In this document: positions 44,054 through 53,083 of the stretch, in pieces
Layout of the letters: each line of letters starts with the position of its first letter
Position numbering within the stretch: position 1 is the first letter of the stretch
Assembly (NCBI GenBank): GCA_000621425.1
Contig: JHYJ01000003.1
Location: 222,913 to 286,912, forward strand
Length of the DNA: 64,000 bases
Origin: Lachnospiraceae bacterium AB2028
Lineage (GTDB): Bacteria; Bacillota; Clostridia; Lachnospirales; Lachnospiraceae
Direction: 5' to 3'
Position numbers and translations under genes: made by a program
The notes under the pieces: model-generated
What the model saw: the letters and a program-made list of their open reading frames with translations, nothing else
Databases searched by the model: none
Told to the model about the DNA's origin: nothing

Positions 44054-45334
44054 TTATTCCTCCCGCAGGAACTCTGTAATATCTTCAGGCGTAATATCTT
44101 CAGCATCATCAAGCGACAGGAGCATTCCCTCTATTACCATATCGCCATTTGGATTGGGCATGATCTTGTCCAAAAATGTATAAAGCTCCGGATCATTCGC
44201 TTCCATCAGAAACCGTCTGTTATCTTTTGTATCTGTGGCAATCCCCCGGATGAAAGTATATATAAGCTTCTGCTCTGCTTCTTTTCCATCATCTCCGATA
44301 GCCCCCATATACTCCACACGCCTTAATCCCGAAGGAAGAATATGTGACAGAAGCATGCCCTTCGGCGATACCTTATCCCCTATGTAGCAGGAAGTATCTG
44401 CATCCACATAGCCCTTGGGCAGGGAGTCATTCAGCAGATGCCCCTTATAGCCATTCTTCCTTAAAAATCTGGAATATATACTCCTCAGGTCTTTATCTGA
44501 TACGCCGCTGTACGTACCCGTCCCCGGCATATCCTTTATCTCCCGGCCCGTTGAATTTTCCGGAACATCAAAAGTAACCTCAGGCGCAATGCCTGTTGTA
44601 AATCTGTAATACCACTTGTCGAGCCAGTTGCAGACAACTTCGGACCACTCGGACCGTATAGAGATGTCAGTAGATACCGCAGCCACTCCGAATTCCTTGG
44701 CAAGCACCATCAGCTCCATAAGAAGGGATGATGCTATCTGTCTCTCCCTGTATTCCTCAGCCACATAGAGCCATTTTATACGGACTATTATATCCGATCC
44801 ATCCGGATCATTTTCAAGATAGTAAGCAAGTGCGCCTACGCCATATACACCATCCTCACCGCTTCTCATGGCACCGATAGCATTAAGTTTCCCTGCGGCC
44901 ACATCCTCGGCTATATCATCTGAGAGCACGGAGCTAAAATATTCAACGCTTTCAGCATCAATATTTACTGTAAAAGGACCGCAGACTTTTTCAAAATCTT
45001 TTCTGAGATTCCTGGCACGCTTCAGCATGACGCTGCCATAAGTTGACAGGGGGTGGAAGAATATTCCGATATGCTGCAGAATGGCTATTCCTGAAGAATA
45101 TGCGTTCTCAAGGGTTGTCCTGCCTTTTCCGTTTGATACATACTTTTCCTTTTCTTCTTCTATGTACTCCTGTACAGCATCATACAGCCCAAGAAGCCCG
45201 AGGATGTAATCACGAACCTCCTCAGGCGTATAGTCTTCCCTATGCTTATTTTCGTATCCTTCTGCAGCGTCTTCCTGAACAGTTCCGGCTTTACGAAAAT
45301 CACTTATAGTTTCCCTGCTTAATTTCTCAGGCAT
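44054..45334 (-). CDS. GNAT-containing protein B, copy 1
   Basis: A 426-residue protein. Residues about 130-235 form a GNAT acetyltransferase-like domain (AIGAMRSGEDGVYGVGALAY, IIVRIKWLYVAEEYRERQIA, SSLLMELMVLAKEFGVAAVS). The N-terminal 120 residues are helical and charged, and about 190 more follow the GNAT part. Roughly half of its residues match copy 2 (46961-48238), end to end, so it arose by tandem duplication. The gene follows the protein A gene after 87 bases. The acetyl acceptor is unknown; modification of protein A or another partner is an inference. Confidence 0.75.
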   Translation of the reverse strand: MPEKLSRETISDFRKAGTVQEDAAEGYENKHREDYTPEEVRDYILGLLGLYDAVQEYIEEEKEKYVSNGKGRTTLENAYSSGIAILQHIGIFFHPLSTYGSVMLKRARNLRKDFEKVCGPFTVNIDAESVEYFSSVLSDDIAEDVAAGKLNAIGAMRSGEDGVYGVGALAYYLENDPDGSDIIVRIKWLYVAEEYRERQIASSLLMELMVLAKEFGVAAVSTDISIRSEWSEVVCNWLDKWYYRFTTGIAPEVTFDVPENSTGREIKDMPGTGTYSGVSDKDLRSIYSRFLRKNGYKGHLLNDSLPKGYVDADTSCYIGDKVSPKGMLLSHILPSGLRRVEYMGAIGDDGKEAEQKLIYTFIRGIATDTKDNRRFLMEANDPELYTFLDKIMPNPNGDMVIEGMLLSLDDAEDITPEDITEFLREE

Positions 45335-45421
45335 TGCTCCCCTCCACGAAGTTACTTTTTACAGACAATAACTGCCCGGAACATTACCGTTCCGAACAGT
45401 TATCATAGTCCCGTTTATTTC

Positions 45422-46711
45422 TCAATCATCGTCATCATCATCATTATCGTCAGATAAACCATGTGCCATGGCCATATCAGCCTCCATTCTCTTAAGTACA
45501 TCCTTTTTGAACAGGCTTTTCTTGACCTTATTTTTGGTGATCTTTGTATACTCGTTTATTATTATATCCTCATCCTGTGGAACCTCTGTTTCAGTCTTTG
45601 TTTTTTCATCAATTCTATACCAGTGGTTAATCTGCTGTTTTGGATCAAAGGTCACACGGTATTTTACTTTTGTGTCACCCTGCGTGAATTCAACGGTACT
45701 CTTCTTCTTATCTATCTTTGCACCACGCATATTCTTGAAACGGTCAAGAGATTCCCAGTAATATTCTTTTACATTGGTTTCTCCTATCTCAACATAGCGG
45801 GTATTACTGTTATAGAAATTGGTCAAGATATCCAAGTACAACTGATTAGGGGTCCATCTCCAGCCCATTTTGATAGGTCTGTGTGCCCAGCCTCCCGTAA
45901 CCTTTCTTTCAACTGCACGTATTCCCTCATTTATTGCCCAGAACGGAGCCATAACAGCAGCACCGGCAAGACGGATCGGATTATATAATAAGAATGCCAG
46001 GCCACCGATAACTATGGACGCAGCCTTTTGTCCGCTTGTTGTATTATTAACAACCTTAGCCGCCCAAGCTTCATTCGCAGCTTTAACCCTATTAGTCCAG
46101 ACATATCCCTTTTCATCTTTCTGATCACCTTTGTAGAATTCCTCTATAGTATCATCATCGGTTATCCCCATCATTTTCATTTCTTCATGTTCATCTTCCG
46201 CCATAGCTGCAGCCTTCTCCTGCAGGGCAATTACCTGCTGCAGCCTCTTTTTTGCCTCTCCTCGCTTAAAAATTGAAAAACGCAAAAATCTATATGACTT
46301 GCAGGCCTTAACAATATTTGTGAGAAGCCGCCATTTTTTATATGTATCCGGAGAGCCCTCCAAATGTTCATGGTACTCCTTCAAAGCATTTCTTACGGCC
46401 AGCATCCTGTCACTGTCACCTTCCTGCTTCTCAGCAAAACACTTCTCCAGGCCTATATACTGTATTTCCTGGGGAGCCTCCTGCTTAAGGACTTTGGGCT
46501 GTTCATCAGCATTCTTACTTTTAAAATCGAGAACGGATGAAAAAGAATTGCGGAACATTTCCGAAGTTTTGTCAAGGCTGACCGCCGTCTTAGAGCGTCC
46601 GATATTGACCTCGTCCACGTTCTGCTGAAGTACATCCTGGGCGAATTCCTGCTTAACATCTTCTATAGACTTAAATGAAACAGACTGTCTCTGTTTTTGT
46701 GCAAAATCCAT
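45422..46711 (-). CDS. Unrecognised protein A, copy 1
   Basis: Start chosen at the ATG at 46711 (AGAAGGAGGAAAAA before it; MDFAQKQRQSVSFKS), matching the MDFQQ start of copy 2; the 46732 ATG has no such site. Residues about 1-80 are charged and probably disordered, then conserved blocks follow: IQYIGLEKCFAEKQEGDSDR, KACKSYRFLRFSIFKR and a hydrophobic core IVIGGLAFLLYNPIRLAGAA with RKVTGGWAHRPIKMGWRW. The C-terminus is a run of Asp. A single hydrophobic segment of about 25 residues could insert into a membrane, pore-like. No family recognised. It is encoded directly before GNAT protein B1. Confidence 0.65.
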   Translation of the reverse strand: MDFAQKQRQSVSFKSIEDVKQEFAQDVLQQNVDEVNIGRSKTAVSLDKTSEMFRNSFSSVLDFKSKNADEQPKVLKQEAPQEIQYIGLEKCFAEKQEGDSDRMLAVRNALKEYHEHLEGSPDTYKKWRLLTNIVKACKSYRFLRFSIFKRGEAKKRLQQVIALQEKAAAMAEDEHEEMKMMGITDDDTIEEFYKGDQKDEKGYVWTNRVKAANEAWAAKVVNNTTSGQKAASIVIGGLAFLLYNPIRLAGAAVMAPFWAINEGIRAVERKVTGGWAHRPIKMGWRWTPNQLYLDILTNFYNSNTRYVEIGETNVKEYYWESLDRFKNMRGAKIDKKKSTVEFTQGDTKVKYRVTFDPKQQINHWYRIDEKTKTETEVPQDEDIIINEYTKITKNKVKKSLFKKDVLKRMEADMAMAHGLSDDNDDDDDD

Positions 46712-46857
46712 TTTTTCCTCCTTCTGCCGCAATTTTGCGGTCCGTGAAGAGAATGAAGGTAATTACTTTTATTATACTTTATTTTGTACCACTTTTCATT
46801 CTCTTTTACATGTCTTTTAGAACCGGTCCCGGTTATTGCCGGTTCTTATGATTCTAT

Positions 46858-46902
46858 ATATTAAAACATGCAGCGTACCCATAGCATACCCGGAGGGTAC
46901 CC
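46858..46902 (-). promoter_or_regulatory. Promoter of cassette copy 1 with three phased GGGTA repeats
   Basis: On the minus strand GGGTA occurs at 46902-46898, 46891-46887 and 46880-46876, exactly 11 bases apart. Then, 11 bases after GGGTAC (46880-46875), comes TAATAT (46863-46858) as a -10 box. The last repeat lies where a -35 spacer would be. The leader then folds into a hairpin, AGAACCGG with CCGGTTCT (46819-46846). The same repeat layout and distance appear before cassette copy 2, so a common activator is likely. Confidence 0.7.
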
Positions 46903-46960
46903 GAAACGTATATAAGTGTGTACAAAATCAGACAATCTAATTGTTAACTATGCACAAAGT

Positions 46961-48238
46961 CTATTCATTTAAAAAATCCTGTACATCCTCTTCCGTCAGG
47001 TCTTCCGAAGAATCGGGTGGCAACAGAAGGCCCTCATATATCAGGTCGCCCTCGGGATTGGTCAGGGCCTTGTCAAAGAAGGGATACATATCCGGTTCAT
47101 TAACTTCCATCAGTACACGCTGATTTTCCTTATTAATATAAGCTACGCTGTAAAAGAAGGCATACAAAAGTTTCTGCCTGACAACTCGTCTTTCATTTTC
47201 ACGGGCATCCATATATTCTACCCGTCGAAGCCCTGAAGGAAGCACATGAGATAAGATCATGGCCTTGGGAGAAACGGAATCCCCGAAATAGCAGGACGCC
47301 TTCCTGTCAATATAGCCCGCCGGAAGGTCATCCTTTAACAGATAGCCGTCATAGCCGTTCTTCCTTAAATATCTCGTGTATATATTCACGAAATCCTTGT
47401 CCTTAACATTTTCATAACTACCTGTCTGTGGCATTTTCTCTATAACATCCGGTGACAGTCCGCCCGGAATAGCAAAAACATTCTCAGGGGCAAGGCCTGT
47501 GGTAAACAGGAAATGCCATTTGTCGAGCCAATAGCAGATGACCTCAGACCACTCGGAACTTATGGATATATCAGCAGTTATAGCAGCTACTCTATACTTT
47601 TTTGCCAGATACATTACTTCGGAAAGAAGGGAGCCTGCTATCTCCCTTTCCCTGTAATCTTCATCCACATACAGCCACTTGATGCGTATGACCAGTTCTG
47701 CCCCTGTAGCATCCTTTTCAAGACTGTATGCAAGAGCACCGACTCCATACACACCTTTTTTGCCGCTTCGCATTGCACCTAAGGCATTCAGCTTTCCGAC
47801 CTTCACATCTTCAGCAGTGTCAGGTGACAGCACTGTCTTAAAATAATTCATATTTTCTTCCGTAATGCTCACAGTAAAGGGACCGCATACTTCCTCAAAG
47901 TCCTTTCTGAGATTCCTGGCACGCTGAAGCATCAAGCTGCCATATGATGACAGCGGATGGAATATCATGGCGATATGGGAAAGGGTCGCAATCGCCGCCG
48001 CATAAACGGGCTCCAATTCAGCCCTGCCCTTTCCGACTGATATATACTTTTCTTTTTCTTTTGTGATCTGTTCTGATATGCCTTCATATGCCGCAAAGAG
48101 CTGCTGCACATACCCCTTTAACTCATCCGGATCAAATTCTTCCAGCTTCTTCCGGGCAGCTTCCTCTTCTTTTTCTGTCGCTAAAGTACCTGCTGCCAGA
48201 AAGTCACCTATCTGTTTGCTGCTTAACATTTCTGCCAT
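46961..48238 (-). CDS. GNAT-containing protein B, copy 2
   Basis: A 425-residue paralogue of protein B1 along its full length: shared blocks are KYISVGKGRAELEPVYAAAI, RARNLRKDFEEVCGPFTV, IRIKWLYVDEDYREREIAGS and LSHVLPSGLRRVEYM. The GNAT core is near residues 130-235. The start at 48238 follows GAGGGAGAATAGAAA. It follows protein A2 after 35 bases, and both belong to the second cassette copy. Retention of both copies intact, with no stop or frameshift, argues that both are in use. Confidence 0.75.
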   Translation of the reverse strand: MAEMLSSKQIGDFLAAGTLATEKEEEAARKKLEEFDPDELKGYVQQLFAAYEGISEQITKEKEKYISVGKGRAELEPVYAAAIATLSHIAMIFHPLSSYGSLMLQRARNLRKDFEEVCGPFTVSITEENMNYFKTVLSPDTAEDVKVGKLNALGAMRSGKKGVYGVGALAYSLEKDATGAELVIRIKWLYVDEDYREREIAGSLLSEVMYLAKKYRVAAITADISISSEWSEVICYWLDKWHFLFTTGLAPENVFAIPGGLSPDVIEKMPQTGSYENVKDKDFVNIYTRYLRKNGYDGYLLKDDLPAGYIDRKASCYFGDSVSPKAMILSHVLPSGLRRVEYMDARENERRVVRQKLLYAFFYSVAYINKENQRVLMEVNEPDMYPFFDKALTNPEGDLIYEGLLLPPDSSEDLTEEDVQDFLNE

Positions 48239-48273
48239 TTTCTATTCTCCCTCGTTCAGACCTGTTAACACCA

Positions 48274-49623
48274 TTATTTTTTCTTTGACTTACTTGTCTT
48301 TTTACTCTTTTCTTCTTCCTTCACCTGCTCAGTTTCTTCGTCATCATCTTCTTCATAATCGTAAAAATCATCTATTTCACCATTCAGTCCGGCATTTATA
48401 GCCTCCATTTCAGCCTTCTCAAGATCATAATTCTTCTTTACCTGTTTCTTTCCGATCTTTGCGAACTCCTCTACCGTTATCGCTTCTGTGAAATCGACCC
48501 TTTCTTCTACGGTCTTCATTTTGCCGGTCTTCTCATCTTTTACCTTGCTCTGGCGGTACCATACATTTATGCCTCCTTCACTTTCATCAAAGGCAACACG
48601 GTACTTGGTTTTTTGGCCCTTCTCCGTAATTTCAACGGTACCCTTTTTTGTATCAACCTTTACACCCGGTATCTTCGTGAATTTTTCAAGGTCTTTAGGC
48701 GTTTTCAGATAGTCAGCGTTCAGTACAGTCGTACCCACGCTTGTATAATGGGTATTCATATTGTAAAATCCCCGAAGTGCTGCGAAATACAGGTCATTGG
48801 GAGACCATTTCCAGCCCATCTTTATAGGCCTATGTGCCCACCCGCCAGTTACCTTTCTTTCCACCGCACGTACACCTTCATTTATTGCCCAGATTGGTGC
48901 CATAACTGCGGCCCCCGCAAGACGGATGGGATTGTATACAAGGAAAGCAACTCCACCGACAAGTACGGAACCAATCTTCTGGGCCAGGTTGGTACCATTA
49001 CTAATCCTAAAATAATTTGCATCTCTGGCAGCCTCTAATCTGTCATTATGTATATAATCCTCCTTATGCGCATCCACATACACTTGCAGTTCATCAGCCA
49101 TAGCGGTCACTTTTTCCTGCAGGGCTGCTACCTGGTTTAATCTCGCCTTTCCCTTTTCCCTCCTGAAAAATGAAAAACGCATAAAGCGGTATTTCTTGCA
49201 CGCTTTAATTATGTTTTTAAGAGCCTCTAATTCTTTAAACTTGTTCTTATCCTTGCCTTCTTCCTTGGCATCATGATATCTCTGTATTGCATCCCTGAGG
49301 GCAAGCATCCTGTCACTGTCATCATCCTGTTTCGCTGCAAAACACTTTTCCAGACCGATGTATTGGGGTTCAGCCGGAGCCTCTTTTTTAAGTTCCTGAG
49401 GCTGTTCTTCTTTAACCTTGCTTTCAAGCTTAAACTCAGTTGCATTCTCATTAATAAGCATTTCTGCCGTCTCGTTTAAGCTACTTTCACTGTATGTCCG
49501 GTTAATGCTTTCTTCACCGGGCTTCAGTATAAAATCATCCTGAAGCTCCTCCTGTGTCTTGAATAAACTATCATGTACGAAAGACTGTTTCTGCTGCTGC
49601 TTATTCGCCTGCTGAAAATCCAT
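48274..49623 (-). CDS. Unrecognised protein A, copy 2
   Basis: A 449-residue paralogue of protein A1: PQYIGLEKCFAAKQDDDSDR, KACKKYRFMRFSFFRREKGK, GGVAFLVYNPIRLAGAAVMA, then IWAINEGVRAVERKVTGG and WAHRPIKMGWKW are nearly the same in both. The N-terminal 80 residues and C-terminal tail (Lys/Ser-rich here, Asp-rich in copy 1) have diverged. It has no signal peptide; the one hydrophobic block is central. Its ATG at 49623 follows GAAAGGAGAGTGGGGAT. I cannot assign a family. A membrane-active or scaffolding protein partnered with a GNAT enzyme is the working description. Confidence 0.65.
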   Translation of the reverse strand: MDFQQANKQQQKQSFVHDSLFKTQEELQDDFILKPGEESINRTYSESSLNETAEMLINENATEFKLESKVKEEQPQELKKEAPAEPQYIGLEKCFAAKQDDDSDRMLALRDAIQRYHDAKEEGKDKNKFKELEALKNIIKACKKYRFMRFSFFRREKGKARLNQVAALQEKVTAMADELQVYVDAHKEDYIHNDRLEAARDANYFRISNGTNLAQKIGSVLVGGVAFLVYNPIRLAGAAVMAPIWAINEGVRAVERKVTGGWAHRPIKMGWKWSPNDLYFAALRGFYNMNTHYTSVGTTVLNADYLKTPKDLEKFTKIPGVKVDTKKGTVEITEKGQKTKYRVAFDESEGGINVWYRQSKVKDEKTGKMKTVEERVDFTEAITVEEFAKIGKKQVKKNYDLEKAEMEAINAGLNGEIDDFYDYEEDDDEETEQVKEEEKSKKTSKSKKK

Positions 49624-49696
49624 ATCCCCACTCTCCTTTCGGGGCTGAAATTATATTCCCACTTACTGTAACCGCAAATTAAAGTCGTATACCATA

Positions 49697-49742
49697 ATTA
49701 TAAACAGTAGGCTGTACCCAAAACATACCCCTAAAAATACCC
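49697..49742 (-). promoter_or_regulatory. Promoter of cassette copy 2 with three phased GGGTA repeats
   Basis: On the minus strand GGGTA occurs at 49742-49738, 49730-49726 and 49719-49715 (12 and 11 bases apart), then 11 bases after GGGTAC comes TATAAT (49702-49697), a perfect -10 box. The distal repeat touches the stop codon of the PlsC-like gene. The match in number, spacing and distance to the -10 with copy 1 is the main evidence that these are regulatory sites. Confidence 0.72.
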
Positions 49743-50509
49743 TAAAACGATCTCTGGCTTATAGGTTTCTGATGTTTCTCACATAACACGGGCTTCCTTG
49801 CAGCCGGATCTTTTATGGAATCCCTGAGGGCAAGCTCGCTTTCAAGCCATAACTTCCCAAAATCGTCCTTATCCGCACAGACTATAGGCTCTCCAAAGAC
49901 TATCCTTGTGGGATGCTCTGACGAAACCTGCTCGCAGTATACAGGGATGACGGGAGCAGATGCCTTCTGTGCAACGATCCATGCCCCTATTGCAATATCC
50001 TCAGGCGTTGTAATATCTATATCGGCTATGGTCTGCTGCACGAAAATATTAACCACGCCATCTGCCGAAGCATTCAGATGGTCAACGCATCCCCTTAAAA
50101 CCTTCATGCCACTTGACTTATCTGTCCTTACCACACTGATCAGCGAGCAGATCTTTTCCAGCAGCCTGTTTAGGTTCGGATTGGAAACCCAGTCACTTTT
50201 TGCCACCACCAGTACGTTCGGGACTATCGTACCGAATATGGGTCCGTCAAATTCACTGATATGGTTCGGTGCAAATACATATTTACCCTGCTCGTAGTTG
50301 CCCCTGTTGATAAGTTCTATATTGAAGATCCGGCAGACTCCTTCAAAAAAACCTTCCCTTGTCTCCGGATCAAGGCCCTGCTGCCTTATGATCCTGTTTA
50401 ACTGCTCTATTAATTCCACAGCCTGGTCCGTTGTATAGCTGTCCACACCGCCGTATTCCTTTATTAAAGAATTAAGCTTTTCAATTTCTGTATCGTATGA
50501 TTCGTTCAT
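49742..50509 (-). CDS. PlsC-like acyltransferase
   Basis: A 255-residue acyltransferase of the 1-acylglycerol-3-phosphate acyltransferase family, which adds a second acyl chain to lysophosphatidate in phospholipid synthesis. The catalytic HX4D is in FAPNHISEFDGPIF (His and Asp), followed by the substrate-binding segment GVVNIFVQQTI, weaker than the usual FPEGT motif. The N-terminus has no membrane helix. It lies 33 bases after DUF6062 on the same transcript. It could be a paralogue acting on another acceptor, since the FPEGT motif is altered. Confidence 0.75.
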   Translation of the reverse strand: MNESYDTEIEKLNSLIKEYGGVDSYTTDQAVELIEQLNRIIRQQGLDPETREGFFEGVCRIFNIELINRGNYEQGKYVFAPNHISEFDGPIFGTIVPNVLVVAKSDWVSNPNLNRLLEKICSLISVVRTDKSSGMKVLRGCVDHLNASADGVVNIFVQQTIADIDITTPEDIAIGAWIVAQKASAPVIPVYCEQVSSEHPTRIVFGEPIVCADKDDFGKLWLESELALRDSIKDPAARKPVLCEKHQKPISQRSF

Positions 50510-50542
50510 TTTTCACCTTTCTGCCTCTTTGTGGCATCAATC

Positions 50543-51301
50543 TTATTTTTTCATCTTATACGGAGGATCGGCAGGAAAACCGCCCTTCAGTTTTTGCATG
50601 CCGCGCTGTACCGCATCCTTGGAATTCTTCCAGTCAGCATCGTTGTTGCGGTAGTCGAACTTCTCTATGAGCCAGTTCACATCTTCCTGCATACGGTCAA
50701 AGTTTTCCGTCATCAGAGGAATAGTCTCATCATAGAATTTCTGAAGGTTATCCCCGCTAAGCTTCTCGTCTGCAGCTTCGCACAGATCCGCATAGTGGGT
50801 AAGGCAGAAACCCTTGCTCTTCTTTACTTTCTCCCTGAAGGCCTCGTCCTGGGCATAAAGGATAAAGAAAGTGTCTATGTACCTGGCATAGATTTCCTTT
50901 ATATGGTTGCAGATATAACAGTTCTTCTCACGGGCCCTGGCATAGGAAACGATGGCATTGCTGCTCTTCTTTCCCTTGAGCTTGTCCGTAAAGGATAATT
51001 TATTCGGCTTGAAACCGTTCGATGCCTTGGCAAAGTCATTGCGCATCTTCATATAATGAGTTTTCAGTATCCAGCCGTTGCCAAGGGTATTTCCATACTC
51101 AAACATTTTCTTGAAATGCTCGCGGCAGAAACCCTGGTTATCCGTAAGCTCCCTTACATCCGATTCCATGTAGGATGCACAAGATCCCAGCACGAAGTCT
51201 AAGGTCTCCATTTCCAGGGAACGCTCCACATTGCACATGGGACACTCGCCGCCCTCGTCAATGGCATCATTTAAAGGGATGGTGTAGAGTTTTTCTTTCA
51301 T
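50543..51301 (-). CDS. DUF6062-family protein
   Basis: A soluble 252-residue protein from the ATG at 51301, which follows AGGAGGTAGTGCTATAT. It matches the DUF6062 proteins of Lachnospiraceae: MKEKLYTIPLNDAIDEGGEC, then CPMCNVERS, FCREHFKKMFEYG, NCYICNHIKEIY and FCLTHYADL. The paired CxxC and FCxxH motifs suggest metal binding. Function is unknown; it lies between hypD and plsC-like genes with no obvious link. Confidence 0.75.
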   Translation of the reverse strand: MKEKLYTIPLNDAIDEGGECPMCNVERSLEMETLDFVLGSCASYMESDVRELTDNQGFCREHFKKMFEYGNTLGNGWILKTHYMKMRNDFAKASNGFKPNKLSFTDKLKGKKSSNAIVSYARAREKNCYICNHIKEIYARYIDTFFILYAQDEAFREKVKKSKGFCLTHYADLCEAADEKLSGDNLQKFYDETIPLMTENFDRMQEDVNWLIEKFDYRNNDADWKNSKDAVQRGMQKLKGGFPADPPYKMKK

Positions 51302-51345
51302 ATATAGCACTACCTCCTATCAGGCTGTTATTTTGCTGCCAAAGC

Positions 51346-52377
51346 TTAACCGTATTCATATCTTGTACTGCAGCTCCCTTCCGGAGATACCATGCAGGCT
51401 CCCTGGGGAGTTGACGGAGTGCAGACTTTTCCGAAAAGGGGACACTGCTCAGGACTGAGCTTTCCCATGATCACCTTGTCACAGCTGCAGGCCTTGTTCT
51501 TTTTTTCATCATAGTCCAAGCCCCTGCTGCCGGCATCATACTCCGTATATTCAGTACGAAGGCTCCTTCCGGATAAGGGCACATTTCCTATGCCGCGCCA
51601 GGAAGCATCCGTCTTTTCAAAAAATTTATCTATAAGGTCCTGAGCCTTTTTATTTCCTTCTGTGCTTACAACCGCAGGATAATTGTTTATGACAACACCC
51701 TTGCCTTTATTTTTTACCAGAAGATACAGCGTGCTCAGCAGGTCTTCTGCCTCAAAGCCGGAAACCACAAATGGCAGACTGTACTTTTCTGCCGCCGGCT
51801 TAAAGATATCGCTACCGGTAACCACACACACATGCCCCGGTGCAATGAAGGCATCTATGCCTGCACCTGAAGAACAAAGCAGGTCCACCACCTCCGGCAT
51901 GGTCTTAAGGGCAGTCAGGATTTTCACATTCTTTATTTTTTCTTCTATTATGGTCTGCATGAGCAGGGCATACACCGGCGTTGTAGTTTCAAAACCGATG
52001 GCCGCAAATACGAAGGTCCTGTCTGGATCAGCCTTGGCAAGGTCTATTATGTCCATAGGAGAATATACCATCTTGTAAGACGCATCTGCCGCTTCCTGCA
52101 GTGAGCATCTGCTGCCGGGAACTCTCAGCAGATCTCCGAAGGTGACCACCGTATGGCCGTCGGTCTGTGCGATCTCTATCAGCCTGTCGATATACGCACT
52201 GGGAGTGACACACACGGGACAGCCGGGGCCTGAGATCAGCCTGATCTTTTCAGACAGTATCCCCGGTATGCCGTTCTTTGCGATGGCACCGGTGTGGCTT
52301 CCGCAGATCTCCATTATGCAGATCTCCGGTCCGTCATAGTTTTTTAAGTATTCAGTTATTTCTTTTATGTCCGTCAT
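51346..52377 (-). CDS. hypD: Hydrogenase maturation protein HypD
   Basis: HypD helps assemble the Fe(CN)2CO ligand set of [NiFe]-hydrogenases together with HypC and HypE. Diagnostic motifs are present: IMEICGSHTGAIAKNGIPG, ISGPGCPVCVTPSAYID, TFGDLLRVPGS and the C-terminal cysteine cluster CSCDKV, QCPLFGKVCTPSTPQGAC that holds a [4Fe-4S] centre. Length is normal at about 343. Start chosen at 52377, which overlaps the hypC stop (ATGA, 52374-52377). No hypA, hypB, hypE, hypF or hydrogenase gene is visible here, which is unusual; they may be elsewhere. Confidence 0.97.
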   Translation of the reverse strand: MTDIKEITEYLKNYDGPEICIMEICGSHTGAIAKNGIPGILSEKIRLISGPGCPVCVTPSAYIDRLIEIAQTDGHTVVTFGDLLRVPGSRCSLQEAADASYKMVYSPMDIIDLAKADPDRTFVFAAIGFETTTPVYALLMQTIIEEKIKNVKILTALKTMPEVVDLLCSSGAGIDAFIAPGHVCVVTGSDIFKPAAEKYSLPFVVSGFEAEDLLSTLYLLVKNKGKGVVINNYPAVVSTEGNKKAQDLIDKFFEKTDASWRGIGNVPLSGRSLRTEYTEYDAGSRGLDYDEKKNKACSCDKVIMGKLSPEQCPLFGKVCTPSTPQGACMVSPEGSCSTRYEYG

Positions 52378-52589
52378 TCGCCCATCTCTTCCGCAAGCTT
52401 TACCCACTCATTGTATCTTTCTTCGGATACCTTCTGCAGGATACAGCCTGCATGCACAAGCACAAGTTCGCCTTCCTCCACATCCATCAGGCCTGTACGC
52501 GCCTCAATGATGCTGCCGTGAAAATCCACGCTGGCGGTATTTTTTTCCTTATTGATCGAAACTACTTTTCCGGTATTTGCTACGCACAT
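52374..52589 (-). CDS. hypC: Hydrogenase maturation chaperone HypC
   Basis: A 71-residue protein with the invariant MCVA start (the Cys after Met carries the Fe complex) and GKVVSINKEKNTASVDFHGS, TGLMDVEEGELVLVHAGCIL as in HypC/HybG. It presents the Fe(CN)2CO unit to the hydrogenase large subunit with HypD. The overlap with hypD implies coupled translation. Confidence 0.95.
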   Translation of the reverse strand: MCVANTGKVVSINKEKNTASVDFHGSIIEARTGLMDVEEGELVLVHAGCILQKVSEERYNEWVKLAEEMGE

Positions 52590-52608
52590 AATCTACTCCT
52601 GTCTTTTC

Positions 52609-53070
52609 TTATCTTGTCTGAATTTCAAAAACTATGACCTTTCCGTTGAAGACTGCGCTTACCACATTGACCATAGTAAATATGTCTTTCTCAAAATCTT
52701 CTGATGAATACCAGGTTGAAGAATCCGGGTCTTCTATCGCTATTGTCGCAAATGCTGTTCCCGGATAATCACATTCCGTCCATTCATATTTTTCCATAAA
52801 GTCCCTGGCTTCATCTTCACTGAGATGGATCACCCCTACATACCGGGGTTCCGTGGGACCGATATGATTCGGCGTATCAATAATGACCTGCTCGAATTCA
52901 ACAGTATCGCAAGTGCTTACCCCTTTAATATATTTCATAGCGCCAACTGCGTCAGACTGCCAGGAATCACTTACATATGTATCTTCCTGAGTAACAGTCA
53001 GTCTGTCACAGGCCGTAAGCATGGAAGTCAAAGTCAGAACACAGATTATTGATAAAATTAGTCTCTTCAT
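52609..53070 (-). CDS. Small lipoprotein of unknown function
   Basis: Start chosen at 53070 (AGGAGCAAAC before it), giving MKRLILSIICVLTLTSMLTAC, a clean lipoprotein signal with the lipidated Cys21. About 130 residues follow, acidic, with two further Cys and a possible alpha-beta fold (EPRYVGVIHLSEDEARDFM). No family recognised. Nineteen bases separate it from hypC; it may be part of the same transcript without a role in hydrogenase maturation. Confidence 0.65.
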   Translation of the reverse strand: MKRLILSIICVLTLTSMLTACDRLTVTQEDTYVSDSWQSDAVGAMKYIKGVSTCDTVEFEQVIIDTPNHIGPTEPRYVGVIHLSEDEARDFMEKYEWTECDYPGTAFATIAIEDPDSSTWYSSEDFEKDIFTMVNVVSAVFNGKVIVFEIQTR

Positions 53071-53083
53071 GTTTGCTCCTAAT

